Assembly: GCF_020884795.1 (NCBI RefSeq)
Contig: NZ_BBZF01000018.1
Coordinates: 62,001-126,000 of the forward strand
Length of the DNA: 64,000 bases
From: Micromonospora okii
GTDB taxonomy: Bacteria; Actinomycetota; Actinomycetes; Mycobacteriales; Micromonosporaceae
Direction: 5' to 3'
Shown: positions 49,122 to 61,681 of the stretch, piece by piece
Layout of the letters: the number at the start of each line of letters is the position of its first letter
Position numbering within the stretch: the stretch's first letter is position 1
The notes under the pieces: generated by a model
The model's input: the letters and a program-made list of their open reading frames with translations, nothing else
Database searches by the model: none
What the model was told of the DNA's origin: nothing
Program-made: the position numbers and the translations under genes

Positions 49122-50453
49122 GTGGCGATACAATATCCGATCATCGGCGCGACGGCCGCCGAGATTTCGGCCAGCATCGAATCGGGCATCCGTTCCGGGG
49201 CGCTCCCACCCGGTGCCGCCCTGCCCCCGGTGCGGGGCCTCGCCGCCGAGCTGGGGGTCAGCCCGGCCACGGCCGCCCACGCGTACCAGGAGCTGCGCCG
49301 GCGCGGCCTGCTCGCCACCGCCGGGCGGCACGGCACCCGGGTCCGCCCCCGCCCGCCGGTGGCCGCCCGCCGGGCGCTGATCCCGGCCCCCGCCCCCGGC
49401 GTGCGCGACCTGTCCCTCGGCGAGCCCGACGTCCGGCTGCTCCCGTCGTACGGCCCGCACCTGGCCGCGCTCGCGGCCGAGTTCGCCACCCCCCTCGGGT
49501 ACGCCTCGGCCGGCGTCCTGCCCGAGCTGGTCGCCGCCGCCCGCGAGCGGCTCGCCGCCGACGGGGTGCCCGCCGACGAGGTCACCCTGACCGGCGGGGC
49601 GCTCGACGGCATCGAGCGCCTGCTCGCCGGCAACCTGCGCCCCGGTGACGCGGTGGCCGTGGAGGACCCGGGCTGGGCCAACCTGCTCGACCTGATCGCC
49701 GCGCTCGGGCTGCGCCCCATCGGGGTGCCCGTGGACGACGAGGGGCCGGTCGAGGCCGGGGTGCGCGCCGCCCTGGCCGCCGGGGCGCGGGCCCTCGTGG
49801 TGACCAGCCGGGCGCAGAACCCGACCGGGGCGGCCGTCTCCGCGGACCGGGCCGCCGCGCTGCGCGCCCTCCTCGCCGGCCGCGAGGACCTGCTGCTCAT
49901 CGAGGACGACCACGCCGCCGAGCTGGCCCGTGTACCGCTGCATCCGCTCGCCGGGGTGACCGGCGCGTGGGCCTTCGTCCGGTCGGTGAGCAAACCGTAC
50001 GGGCCCGATCTGCGGCTCGCCGTGCTGGCCGGCGACGAGACCACCGTGGCCCGGATCGCCGGCCGGGCCCGGGTCGGCGCCGGCTGGGTCTCCACCGTGC
50101 TGCAACGCCTCGTGCTCGCGCTCTGGCGCGATCCGGCCGTCGCCGCCCTGGTCGACCGGGCCGCCGCCGGATACGACGGCCGCCGGGACGGGCTGCTCGC
50201 CGCGCTGGCGGCGCGGGGCCTGACCGCGCGTGGCCGCACCGGCATCAACGTCTGGTTGCCGGTGCCGGACGAGACTGTCGCCCTCACCGCGCTGCGCGAC
50301 GCCGGCTGGGGGGTCGCCCCCGGCGCGCCGTTCCGGATCGCCGCCGACCCCGCCCTGCGGATCACGGTCAGCTCCCTCGACGCCGCCGATCTCCCCGGGT
50401 TGGCCGACGCGTTGGCCGCCGCCGCCCGCCCCCTGCCCCGCTTCACCGCCTGA
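49122..50453 (+). CDS. MocR-type regulator, PtsJ-like (GntR plus aminotransferase fold)
   Basis: The 443-residue protein joins an N-terminal GntR winged helix (residues 8-75: LPPVRGLAAELGVSPATAAH, YQELRRRGLL) to a fold-type-I aminotransferase domain (about 95-440). The PLP lysine is K291 in RSVSKPYGPDL, with SRAQNPTGAAVS and EDDHAAELA around the cofactor site. PtsJ relatives control vitamin B6 genes. The divergent neighbour is a PNPOx-like protein, so PLP sensing is plausible. The palindrome over its own -10 suggests negative autoregulation. Confidence 0.9.
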   Translation: MAIQYPIIGATAAEISASIESGIRSGALPPGAALPPVRGLAAELGVSPATAAHAYQELRRRGLLATAGRHGTRVRPRPPVAARRALIPAPAPGVRDLSLGEPDVRLLPSYGPHLAALAAEFATPLGYASAGVLPELVAAARERLAADGVPADEVTLTGGALDGIERLLAGNLRPGDAVAVEDPGWANLLDLIAALGLRPIGVPVDDEGPVEAGVRAALAAGARALVVTSRAQNPTGAAVSADRAAALRALLAGREDLLLIEDDHAAELARVPLHPLAGVTGAWAFVRSVSKPYGPDLRLAVLAGDETTVARIAGRARVGAGWVSTVLQRLVLALWRDPAVAALVDRAAAGYDGRRDGLLAALAARGLTARGRTGINVWLPVPDETVALTALRDAGWGVAPGAPFRIAADPALRITVSSLDAADLPGLADALAAAARPLPRFTA

Positions 50454-50520
50454 CCCCACTCACCCGTATCCCCGTCGCGCCTGCCGCCTGTGTCGCGCCC
50501 GAGGGGGTAGAACATTCGCC

Positions 50521-51222
50521 ATGGCCGAGACCGAGACCGCCCCCGGGGCCCAGCGGTTCATCCCGCCGCGGGCCGACACCATCGACGAACTGCGTGCCGC
50601 CGCCGGCGGCTGCCGGGGCTGCGAGCTGTACCGCGACGCCACCCAGACCGTCTTCGGTCGCGGCGGCGAGAGCGCGCGGGTGGTGCTGGTCGGCGAGCAG
50701 CCCGGCGACATGGAGGACCAGAAGGGGCTGCCGTTCGTCGGGCCGGCCGGCCGGCTGCTGCGCCGGGCGGTCGACGACGCCGGGCTCGACCCCGCCCAGC
50801 TCTACCTCACCAACGCCGTCAAGCACTTCCGTTTCGAGCTGCGCGGCCGGCGGCGCATCCACCAGACGCCGGACCGGGTGCACGTCACCGCGTGCCGCCC
50901 CTGGCTGGTGGCGGAGTTCGCCCGGCTGCGCCCCGAGGTCGTGGTGGTGCTGGGCGCGACCGCCGCGAAGGCGCTGCTCGGCCCGTCGTTCCGGGTGACC
51001 CGGCAGCGGGGCGCGCTGATGCCGTGGCCGGCGTCGGCCGAGCGGCCGGAGGACTTCGCGCGGGTTCCGGTCGACTCCGCCGGCAAGGTGGCCGACGCCC
51101 CGGCGGCCCGGCTCCTGGCCACCATCCACCCGTCGGCCGTGCTCCGCGCCGACGACCAGGACGCCGCGTACGCCGGCCTGGTCGCCGACCTCACGATCGC
51201 CGCCGGGGCCCTGTCCGCCTGA
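50521..51222 (+). CDS. udgX: UdgX-type uracil-DNA-binding glycosylase
   Basis: UdgX cuts uracil from DNA and stays covalently attached through a histidine. The 233-residue protein has motif A GEQPGDMEDQKGLPFVGPAG (about 58-77), the UdgX-specific loop RGRRRIHQTP with the histidine at H114, and IHPSAVLR near the C terminus. Iron-sulfur cysteines visible are C31, C34 and C125; the VKC cysteine of ordinary family 4/5 enzymes is replaced by VKH. A TAGAAC lies 7 nt before the ATG, possibly a leaderless promoter. Confidence 0.92.
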   Translation: MAETETAPGAQRFIPPRADTIDELRAAAGGCRGCELYRDATQTVFGRGGESARVVLVGEQPGDMEDQKGLPFVGPAGRLLRRAVDDAGLDPAQLYLTNAVKHFRFELRGRRRIHQTPDRVHVTACRPWLVAEFARLRPEVVVVLGATAAKALLGPSFRVTRQRGALMPWPASAERPEDFARVPVDSAGKVADAPAARLLATIHPSAVLRADDQDAAYAGLVADLTIAAGALSA

Positions 51223-51319
51223 CCCGGGCTCCGGTCTCGGCCGTCAGCAGGCCCGAGAGCCGGCGCGGGGCGCGTTGCGCAAGGATGTGAGGGCTCGCCA
51301 CCCCTTACCGAGGAGCCCC

Positions 51320-52621
51320 ATGGCCACCGACGTCACCGCGCCCGCCCCGCCCCGGCCCGACGTAGCCGCGATCCAGCGCCGGACGGTCCGCCTGCTCTTC
51401 CTGACCCAGATCATCGGCGGGATCGGCGTCACCATCGGCATCTCGGTCGGCGCGCTGCTCGCCGCCCGGATCGCCGGCACGGCCGTCGCCGGCCTGGCGC
51501 AGAGCGCCGGGGTGGTGGGCGGCGCGCTGCTCGCGATCCCGGTGACCCGGATCATGGCGGGGTACGGCCGCCGGCCGGGGCTGGTCACCGCGTACGTGGT
51601 CGGGGCCGCCGGGGGCGTGCTGGTGGTGCTCGCCGCGGCGATCCGCCAGCCGCCGCTGCTCTTCGTCGGGATGCTGCTCTTCGGCGGTGGTACGGCCGCC
51701 AACCTCCAGGCCCGCTACACGGCCGTCGACCTCGCCGAACCGGCCCGCCGGGGCCGCCAGCTCTCCCTGGTCGTCTGGGCCACCACGATCGGGGCGGTGG
51801 CCGCGCCGAACTTCGCCACGCTCGCCGACCTGACCACCCGGGGCTGGGGGCTGCCGCCGCTGGCCGGGCCGTTCGCGTTCAGCGCCGTGGCGTTCGCGCT
51901 CGCCGCCGCCGTACTGCTGGGGTGGCTGCGGCCCGACCCGCTGCTCACCGCGCGTCGGCTCGCGGCGGCCGACGCCGGGGCGGCCGACCCCGCGACGACC
52001 GGCCGGCAGGGCGGGGGGATGCTGGCCGCCTGGCGGGTGGTCCGCGCACGACCGGCGGCCCGGCTGGGCATCGCCGCCGTCGCGGGCGGCCACCTGGCGA
52101 TGGTGGCGGTGATGTCGATGACCCCGGTACGCCTCGGCGAGTACCACTCCGACGCCGCCGTGCTCGGGGTGGTCGGGGTCGTGCTCAGCCTGCACATCGC
52201 CGGCATGTACGCGCTCTCCCCGGTGGTGGGCTGGCTCACCGACCGGCTCGGGCGCCGCCCCGTGATCCTCGGCGCGCTCGGGCTGCTGCTGGCCGCCTGC
52301 GCGGTGGCCGGCGGCTCCGGGCACCACACCTCCGGGCTCACCGTCGGCCTGGTCCTGCTCGGGCTCGGCTGGTCGGGGACGATGGTGGCCGGTTCCACCC
52401 TGCTGTCCGAGTCGGTGCCCACCGCCGTGCGGCCCGGCGTGCAGGGGCTCTCCGACCTGACGATGGGGCTGGCCGGGGCGGGGGCCGCCGCGCTGAGCGG
52501 GTTCGTCGTGGAGGCCGCCGGGTATCCGACGCTCACCCTGCTCGCGGCGATCGCGATCGTGCCGCTGGTGGCGCTAGCGTTGCGTCCGGTGCCGCGCCGG
52601 GCACCGGACGAGGAGGACTGA
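51320..52621 (+). CDS. MFS transporter
   Basis: The 433-residue protein has 12 predicted membrane helices in two halves, split near residue 210. Typical MFS loops are AGYGRRPGLVTAYV and the strong VVGWLTDRLGRRPVIL after helix 8. VRLLFLTQIIGGIGVTIGIS begins helix 1. The substrate cannot be read from the sequence. GAGGAGC precedes ATG 51320, and the gene runs directly into DUF3046 with a 2-nt gap. Confidence 0.86.
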   Translation: MATDVTAPAPPRPDVAAIQRRTVRLLFLTQIIGGIGVTIGISVGALLAARIAGTAVAGLAQSAGVVGGALLAIPVTRIMAGYGRRPGLVTAYVVGAAGGVLVVLAAAIRQPPLLFVGMLLFGGGTAANLQARYTAVDLAEPARRGRQLSLVVWATTIGAVAAPNFATLADLTTRGWGLPPLAGPFAFSAVAFALAAAVLLGWLRPDPLLTARRLAAADAGAADPATTGRQGGGMLAAWRVVRARPAARLGIAAVAGGHLAMVAVMSMTPVRLGEYHSDAAVLGVVGVVLSLHIAGMYALSPVVGWLTDRLGRRPVILGALGLLLAACAVAGGSGHHTSGLTVGLVLLGLGWSGTMVAGSTLLSESVPTAVRPGVQGLSDLTMGLAGAGAAALSGFVVEAAGYPTLTLLAAIAIVPLVALALRPVPRRAPDEED

Positions 52622-52623
52622 AC

Positions 52624-52824
52624 GTGCGGCTGACCGACTTCTGGGCCCGCCTGGAGGAGGCGTTCGGGCGGGGCTACGCGACCAGCATCGCCTCGGACCA
52701 GGTGCTGTCCCAACTCGGCGGGCGGACCATCGAGCAGGCGCTGAGATCAGGTGAGCAGACCCACGTCGTGTGGCGGGCGGTGGTCGCCGCCTACCCCGAC
52801 CGGGTGCCCGCGCGGCTACGCTGA
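52624..52824 (+). CDS. DUF3046 small protein upstream of recA
   Basis: The 66-residue protein reads RLTDFWARLEEAFGRGYATS and ends in VVAAYPDRVPARLR, the DUF3046 pattern that in actinobacteria sits almost always just before recA. It is helical and basic; the function is unknown. The GTG start lies 2 nt after the MFS stop, so it is probably translated by coupling. Confidence 0.9.
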   Translation: MRLTDFWARLEEAFGRGYATSIASDQVLSQLGGRTIEQALRSGEQTHVVWRAVVAAYPDRVPARLR

Positions 52825-52862
52825 GCAGCAGTTTCGCCACTTCCGCGTGTCGCTTGTCGAGT

Positions 52863-52884
52863 CGTACACCTGTTCGGCTATTGT
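52863..52884 (+). promoter_or_regulatory. LexA-type SOS box and promoter of recA
   Basis: CGTACACCTGTTCG (52863-52876) differs by one base from the actinobacterial SOS consensus CGAAC-N4-GTTCG. It is followed at once by the -10 TATTGT (52879-52884). As I recall it, the mycobacterial recA promoter has the same GTTCGGCTAnTGT arrangement. Confidence 0.75.
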
Positions 52885-52948
52885 CCACAGCGGGGTGCTC
52901 GTCCACAGCTCGCGGCCGGTCGGCTGGTTTTCTGTCGGACCCAGCGCC

Positions 52949-52954
52949 TAGCGT
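52949..52954 (+). promoter_or_regulatory. Second, leaderless promoter of recA
   Basis: TAGCGT is followed by exactly 6 nt and GTG 52961, giving a damage-independent leaderless transcript in addition to the SOS promoter. Confidence 0.5.
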
Positions 52955-52960
52955 GTCCGC

Positions 52961-55147
<2,187 letters not shown>

Positions 55148-55161
55148 CCGGTCGCTGACCC

Positions 55162-55887
55162 GTGGCAGGACGACGCGCCCGCACGGGGCGGGGCTGGGAT
55201 GCCAGCCCGCCCCGCGCGGGCGACGCCGACGGCCCGCCCCGCGAGGGCAGCACTCCGCCCCGTCCCCGGCGCGGCCGACCCGGCGGCACCGGGGAGACGA
55301 CCGACCCGGCGACCGGCGGCGGGGCCGCGCCCCGTGACGAGGCCGAGCTGGCCCGGGAGGTCTGCCTGCGGCAGCTCGCCGTGCGCCCGCGCACCCGGGC
55401 CGAGCTGGCCGCCGCGCTGGCCCGGCGGGGGATCTCCGAGGAGGTCGCCACGCGGGTGCTCGACCGGTACGACGAGGTCGGCATGATCGACGACGCCGCG
55501 TTCGCCCGGGCCTGGGTGTCCAGCCGGCACACCGGCCGGGGGCTGGCCCGGCGGGCGCTGGCCAACGAGCTGCGCCAGCGCGGCGTGGACGGCGACGTGG
55601 CCAGCGAGGCGCTCGGCGAGCTGGACGCCGAGACCGAGGCCGAGACGGCGCGGGCGCTGGTCGAGCGGAAGCTGCGCACCGCCCGGGGCGAGCCGGACGC
55701 CGTGTTCCGCCGCCTCGTCGGCATGCTCGCCCGCAAGGGCTACCCGCCGGGGGTGGCGATCCGGGCGGTGAAGGACGCGCTGGCCGCCCAGAGCGCCGAG
55801 GCGGCCGAGTTCGCGGACGGGATCGACGCGGACGCGCTCGCCGACGCGGAGGGCGACCTCGACCGCGAGCCCCGCAACCTCGACTGA
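55162..55887 (+). CDS. recX: Regulatory protein RecX
   Basis: RecX caps RecA filaments and dampens recombination. The 241-residue protein has a disordered Pro/Arg/Gly-rich N-terminal 60 residues, then three-helix repeats typical of RecX: CLRQLAVRPRTRAELAAALA, RRGISEEVATRVLDRYDEVG, DDAAFARAWVSSRHTGRGLA and KGYPPGVAIRAVKDAL. It follows recA by 14 bp, the usual operon. The start is GTG 55162; the family core begins only near residue 60, so a downstream start is possible. Confidence 0.93.
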   Translation: MAGRRARTGRGWDASPPRAGDADGPPREGSTPPRPRRGRPGGTGETTDPATGGGAAPRDEAELAREVCLRQLAVRPRTRAELAAALARRGISEEVATRVLDRYDEVGMIDDAAFARAWVSSRHTGRGLARRALANELRQRGVDGDVASEALGELDAETEAETARALVERKLRTARGEPDAVFRRLVGMLARKGYPPGVAIRAVKDALAAQSAEAAEFADGIDADALADAEGDLDREPRNLD

Positions 55888-55971
55888 GTTGCCGGCCGCC
55901 CGGGTGGCGGGCCGGTCCCGGGTCGTGGACGATCGGTCGGGGCCGGAGCCGGCGGTGGGAGGGCGGGAGCG

Positions 55972-56676
55972 ATGCTGAAGGCGTGTCTCAACGGCGGGCG
56001 TACGCGGGCGGAGCACCCGGCGGTGCCGGTCACCCCGGCCGAGTTGGCGGGTGACGCCGCCCGCTGCGCCGCGCTCGGGGTCGCCGCGGTGCACGTCCAC
56101 CCGAGGGACGCGGCGGGGGCCGAGTCGCTCGCCCCGGGGGTGATCGACGCGGCGGTGACCGCGCTGCGCGCCGCCTGCCCCGGGCTGCCCGTCGGGGTGA
56201 GCACCGGCGCGTGGATCGAGCCCGACCCCGCCGCCCGGGTGGCGGCCGTGCGGGCCTGGCGGGTGCTGCCCGACTTCGCCTCGGTCAACGTGCACGAGGC
56301 CGGTGCCGAGCAGGTGGCGGAGGCGCTGGCCGAGCGGGGTGTCGGCGTCGAGGCCGGTGTCTGGACCGTCGACGCCGTCGCGGCGTACCGGCGCTGGCGG
56401 GTGCCGGTCCTGCGGGTCCTGGTCGAGTGCCTGGCGACCGAGCCGGCGGTGGCCCTGACCGATGCTTCCGGCATTCTCGCCGCCCTTCCGTCCGACCACC
56501 CGCCGGTGCTGCTGCACGCCGAGGGCCCGGCGGTGTGGTCGATCCTCGACGAGGCGGTCGAGCGCGGGCTCGACACCCGGATCGGCCTCGAGGACACGCT
56601 CCACCTGCCGGACGGCGCGCCGGCTGCCGACAACGCCGCGCTGGTCGCTGCGGCGGCGCGCCGGGGTGCCCGCTGA
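55972..56676 (+). CDS. BKACE (3-keto-5-aminohexanoate cleavage, DUF849) family protein
   Basis: The 234-residue TIM-barrel protein has LKACLNGGRTRAEHPAVPVT at the N terminus, the zinc-binding HVHPRD near residue 43, and VNVHEAGAEQVAEAL. RIGLEDTLHLPDGAPAADNA near the end is characteristic of the family. BKACE enzymes cleave beta-keto acids with acetyl-CoA. It is shorter than the usual ~280-310 residues, as in a subset of actinobacterial members, so the substrate is unclear. GGGAGCG precedes the ATG. Confidence 0.85.
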   Translation: MLKACLNGGRTRAEHPAVPVTPAELAGDAARCAALGVAAVHVHPRDAAGAESLAPGVIDAAVTALRAACPGLPVGVSTGAWIEPDPAARVAAVRAWRVLPDFASVNVHEAGAEQVAEALAERGVGVEAGVWTVDAVAAYRRWRVPVLRVLVECLATEPAVALTDASGILAALPSDHPPVLLHAEGPAVWSILDEAVERGLDTRIGLEDTLHLPDGAPAADNAALVAAAARRGAR

Positions 56677-57098
56677 GCGGGCCGACACCCGGCGGCTCGC
56701 GTCGTTTGCCCCTTCCTGTCCGACCCTGAATGAGCGCTGGGTAACCCGTCGACTTCTCTCCGTTCGAGGGGTTTGATCATGAGTTCTTGACCAGACGGCC
56801 TCTGGAGACCTAGCCTCGCCATACAGGCTCACATTGCCCGACCAGCGCAGGCTAAGCGCACAACATAGAACGCGTAACAGAACAGCATCACTTTGGCCGG
56901 CTCGCCGGCCTGCGGTGTCAGCCCCGGACAGGCCGGTCCGGGGTCGGCGCGACAACTGCACCCGGCCGCCGGCGATGCCCCATGGGCACCGCCGGCGGAG
57001 AGCTACCCACGGCCAGCCGCTCAGGTCGGGCGTCTCAGAGCCGCAGGTACGTGCCCACCGGCACGTCACTGCGGCGTTGGCGTTCAGGGGAGGCGGCC
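56677..57098 (+). other. Promoter region and long leader upstream of the rny locus
   Basis: A -35 TTGACC (56787-56792) and a -10 TAGCCT (56811-56816) are separated by 18 bp, giving transcription from about 56823. The following 275 nt hold no recognised RNA or gene. An A-rich patch (CAACATAGAACGCGTAACAG, near 56862) lies just after the likely start site. Confidence 0.5.
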
Positions 57099-57292
57099 AT
57101 GGCGGGGCAGCAGAGGTTCATTGGTGGTCCCGACGGGACGGCGGTCGGTGGCGACGCGCCACCGGGAGGCGACGACGCGCCGCCGGGAGGCGATGCCGGG
57201 CTACCGGGAGGCGTCGGCGCGCCAACGGAAGGCGATGCCGGGCCCTGGAGCGGTCGGCACGCGCGGGCCCGGCTCGACGTGGCGGTCCGGCC

Positions 57293-57296
<4 letters not shown>
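57099..57296 (+). CDS. Small ORF with 7-residue repeats, coupled to rny
   Basis: ATG 57099 follows GGGGAGGCGGCC, a good ribosome-binding site, and the TGA at 57294 overlaps the rny GTG as GTGA. The 65-residue product holds tandem heptads (GGDAPP, GGDDAPP, GGDAGLP, GGVGAPT, EGDAGPW) encoded by 21-bp direct repeats. It has no domain or membrane segment. Because rny itself shows no separate ribosome-binding site, this ORF may deliver ribosomes to it. Whether the peptide matters is unknown. Confidence 0.45.
57144..57245 (+). repeat. 21-bp tandem repeats
   Basis: About five degenerate units built on GGGAGGCGACGACGCGCCGCC, in frame with the small ORF starting at 57099. Confidence 0.65.
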
Positions 57297-59059
<1,763 letters not shown>

Positions 59060-59068
59060 CCGGAAAAA

Positions 59069-59105
59069 CGTCCGTCCCCGGCGAACGGGTCGCCGGGGAC
59101 GGACG
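59069..59105. terminator. Bidirectional terminator between rny and the glutamate transporter operon
   Basis: CGTCCGTCCCCGGCGA (59069-59084) pairs perfectly with its complement at 59090-59105. An AAAAA on the left side gives a U-tract for the minus-strand transcript. Confidence 0.88.
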
Positions 59106-59135
59106 GTGGGCGGGCGTGGAGAAGGACGGAGCGGC

Positions 59136-60008
59136 TCAGCCCTGCGGCTCGACGACGGTCTGTTCGGCGGCGGGGGCGGCGGAACGCCGCGCGACGCGGA
59201 AGGCGCGCCGCTGGGAGCGCCGGTCGAGCCAGTTCGCCAGCAGGGTGATCAGCGAGTTGATCGCGATGTAGATCGCGGCCACCACGATCGCCGCCGCGAC
59301 CACGTTGCCGTAGTTGGCCGAGAGGTCGTTGACGCCGCGCTGGAGGAGCTCGGGGTAGGCCACGATGTAGCCGAGCGCGGTGTCCTTGAGCAGGACGACG
59401 AGCTGGCTGACGATCACCGGCAGCATCGCGCGGGCGGCCTGCGGCACCAGGATCAGTTGCATGACCTGGCTCTTGCGCATCCCCACGGCGTAGGCGGCCT
59501 CCGACTGGCCGGCGGGGATCGACCGGATGCCGGCGCGGAACGCCTCGGCGAGCACCGACCCGTTGTAGAGGGTGAGGCCCACGACCACGGCCCAGAACGC
59601 CGGGACCGGCCCCTGGATGAGGAACGGCACGCCGTACAGGATGAAGAAGATCATCAGCAGCAGCGGCACGGCGCGGAAGAACTCCACCACGACGCCGGCC
59701 GGCACCCGGAGCCACCAGCGGTCGGAGAGCCGCCCGACGGCGAAGACGATGCCGAAGGCCAGCGACAGGGCCATGCCGGTGGCGGCGGCGATCAGGGTCT
59801 GCCACAGGGCGGGGAGGATGAACTCGGTCCAGGTCTTCGCCTCGGCGAACGGCTTCCAGAGCCGGGCCTCCCACTGGCCCGCCTCGTCGAACCTGCGGTA
59901 GATCCACCACAGCAGGACGACCACGCCGACGCCGAAGATCACGCTGAGCACCGCGTTGCGGACGCGGGCGCGCGGCCCCGGGTGGTCGTAGAGGACGCTG
60001 CTGCTCAT
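59136..60008 (-). CDS. gluD: Amino acid (glutamate-type) ABC permease, GluD-like
   Basis: The 290-residue permease has the His/Glu/Gln-type inner-membrane domain: PALWQTLIAAATGMALSLAF, FFRAVPLLLMIFFILYGVPF, and the ATPase-contact EAA loop EAFRAGIRSIPAGQSEAAYA. It is the last gene of a minus-strand operon ordered ATPase, binding protein, permease, permease, like gluABCD of Corynebacterium. The ATG shares one base with the upstream permease stop. Confidence 0.92.
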   Translation of the reverse strand: MSSSVLYDHPGPRARVRNAVLSVIFGVGVVVLLWWIYRRFDEAGQWEARLWKPFAEAKTWTEFILPALWQTLIAAATGMALSLAFGIVFAVGRLSDRWWLRVPAGVVVEFFRAVPLLLMIFFILYGVPFLIQGPVPAFWAVVVGLTLYNGSVLAEAFRAGIRSIPAGQSEAAYAVGMRKSQVMQLILVPQAARAMLPVIVSQLVVLLKDTALGYIVAYPELLQRGVNDLSANYGNVVAAAIVVAAIYIAINSLITLLANWLDRRSQRRAFRVARRSAAPAAEQTVVEPQG

Positions 60009-60682
60009 CAGCGCTTCACCGCCAGTCGGTTGGCCAGCCAGCCGAAGAGGTAGCCGGTCGGGATCAGGAACGCGGCGAACGTGCCGGCGAAGACCAGGAA
60101 GATCGGGATGACCGCGTCGCCGTTGCTGTTGATCAGGTCCTTCATCACGTTGGAGGACTCCATCAAACCGATCGTGCCGACGATCGTGGCGTTCTTGCAC
60201 AGGGCGATGAGGACGCTGCCGAGCGGCGCCACCACGGCCCGCCCGGCCTGCGGCAGCACCACGATGCGCAGGGTCTGGAAGAAGGTGAGCCCGATCGCGC
60301 GGGCGGCCTCGGCCTGCCCGGCGGGCACGGTGTTGATGCCGGAGCGGACGGCCTCGCAGACGAACGCGGCCGTGTAGACCGACAGGCCGACCACGCCGAG
60401 CCAGTAGTTGTTCAGGTCGAGGTCGTCGGCCAGGCTCAGCCCCAGCGTGGAGAAGAGGCCGAAGTAGCAGAAGAAGACGATCAGCGTGAGCGGCGTGTTG
60501 CGGAAGAGGCTGACCCAGGTGGCGCCGACGCCGCGCAGCACCGGCACGGGTGAGACCCGGAACGCGGCGAGCAGCACGCCCAGCACCAGCGCGAGGAACG
60601 CCGACGCGCCGGTCAGCTTGAGGATCCAGAGAAAACTCGACAGGTACGCGTCGAGGTTGGCCTGATCAGCGAATACGTGCAT
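60008..60682 (-). CDS. gluC: Amino acid (glutamate-type) ABC permease, GluC-like
   Basis: The 224-residue permease contains LFRNTPLTLIVFFCYFGLFS and the EAA loop EAVRSGINTVPAGQAEAARA, matching GluC-type subunits. Its stop shares a base with the gluD start. Upstream, between it and the binding-protein gene, a 15-bp GC hairpin may reduce read-through, giving less permease than binding protein. Confidence 0.92.
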   Translation of the reverse strand: MHVFADQANLDAYLSSFLWILKLTGASAFLALVLGVLLAAFRVSPVPVLRGVGATWVSLFRNTPLTLIVFFCYFGLFSTLGLSLADDLDLNNYWLGVVGLSVYTAAFVCEAVRSGINTVPAGQAEAARAIGLTFFQTLRIVVLPQAGRAVVAPLGSVLIALCKNATIVGTIGLMESSNVMKDLINSNGDAVIPIFLVFAGTFAAFLIPTGYLFGWLANRLAVKR

Positions 60683-60721
60683 GCGTCGACTCCCGGGGCA
60701 CGTCGTCGGCGTCGCGGCGGA

Positions 60722-60756
60722 CCGGGGCCGGCACCGTCAGGCGGTGCCGGCCCCGG
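60722..60756 (-). terminator. Intra-operon attenuating hairpin
   Basis: CCGGGGCCGGCACCG (60722-60736) pairs perfectly with CGGTGCCGGCCCCGG (60742-60756) around a 5-nt loop, 6 bp after the gluB stop. It probably acts as a partial terminator or mRNA stabiliser. Confidence 0.7.
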
Positions 60757-60762
60757 AACCGG

Positions 60763-61623
60763 TCAGCTGCCGCAGTTGGTCAGCTTGGTGGTGTCCAGCT
60801 CGGGCGCGGCCTTGCCGCTCTTGCCCAGGGTGGAGTCCCAGGCGGCCTTGTAGGTGCCGTCCCCGGCGGCGGCCTTGAGGATCTCGTTGACCTTCTCGCA
60901 GCCGGCCTTGTCGTCCTTCTTCAGGCCGATGCCGTAGGGCTCGCTGGAGAAGGGCTTGCCGACCACCTTGAACTTGCCGGCGTACTGGTCCTGGGCGGCG
61001 TAGCCGGCGAGGATGATGTCGTCGGTGGTCACCGCGTCGACCTTGCCGTTCTCCAGCAGCGGCAGGCACTTCGAGTACGAGTCGAACTGCTGCAGCTTCG
61101 CCTTCGGGTGGTCGGTCTGGATCCGCTTGGCCGGGGTCGAGCCGGTGACCGAGCAGACCGTCTTGCCGTCCAGGGCCTCCGGCCCGGTGAGCGGGGAGTC
61201 CGCCTTGACCAGCAGGTCCTGCCCGGCGATGAAGTACGGCCCGGCGAAGTTGACCTTCTGCTTCCGCTCGTCGTTGATCGTGTAGGTCGCGATCACGAGG
61301 TCGACGGTGCCCTGCTGGATGAAGGGCTCGCGGTTGTTGGAGACGGTGGTCTTCCACTCGATGTTGCCCGCGTCGACGCCGAGGCCCTTCGCGATGATCT
61401 TCGCGACCTCGATGTCGAAGCCCTCGTACTGGCTGCCGGTCTGCAGCCCCAGGCCCGGCTGGTCCGCCTTGACGCCGATCACCAGCTTCTTCTGGCTCTG
61501 CGCCTTGCCCACGAGGCCCTTGGCCGAACTGCCGGACTCGCCGTCGCCGTCGCCGCCGCAGGCGGCCATCCCGAGGGTCAGGGCCGCGGCCATGGCGACG
61601 GCCGCCACGCGCTTGATACGCAT
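60763..61623 (-). CDS. gluB: Glutamate-type ABC transporter substrate-binding lipoprotein, GluB-like
   Basis: The 286-residue lipoprotein has a lipobox LGMAAC at about 17-22 after a basic hydrophobic signal. The periplasmic-binding fold follows with KLVIGVKADQPGLGLQTGSQ, YEGFDIEVAKIIAKGLGV, and VDLVIATYTINDERKQKVNF. Two further cysteines (TVCSVTGST, YSKCLPLL) probably form a disulfide. Substrate specificity for glutamate is inferred from the operon type. GGAGAGAAGT precedes ATG 61623. Confidence 0.93.
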   Translation of the reverse strand: MRIKRVAAVAMAAALTLGMAACGGDGDGESGSSAKGLVGKAQSQKKLVIGVKADQPGLGLQTGSQYEGFDIEVAKIIAKGLGVDAGNIEWKTTVSNNREPFIQQGTVDLVIATYTINDERKQKVNFAGPYFIAGQDLLVKADSPLTGPEALDGKTVCSVTGSTPAKRIQTDHPKAKLQQFDSYSKCLPLLENGKVDAVTTDDIILAGYAAQDQYAGKFKVVGKPFSSEPYGIGLKKDDKAGCEKVNEILKAAAGDGTYKAAWDSTLGKSGKAAPELDTTKLTNCGS

Positions 61624-61681
61624 ACTTCTCTCCTTCTTCGACGGAGCCCGCCGGGGGGCGACGCGCTCCACGGACGGACGC

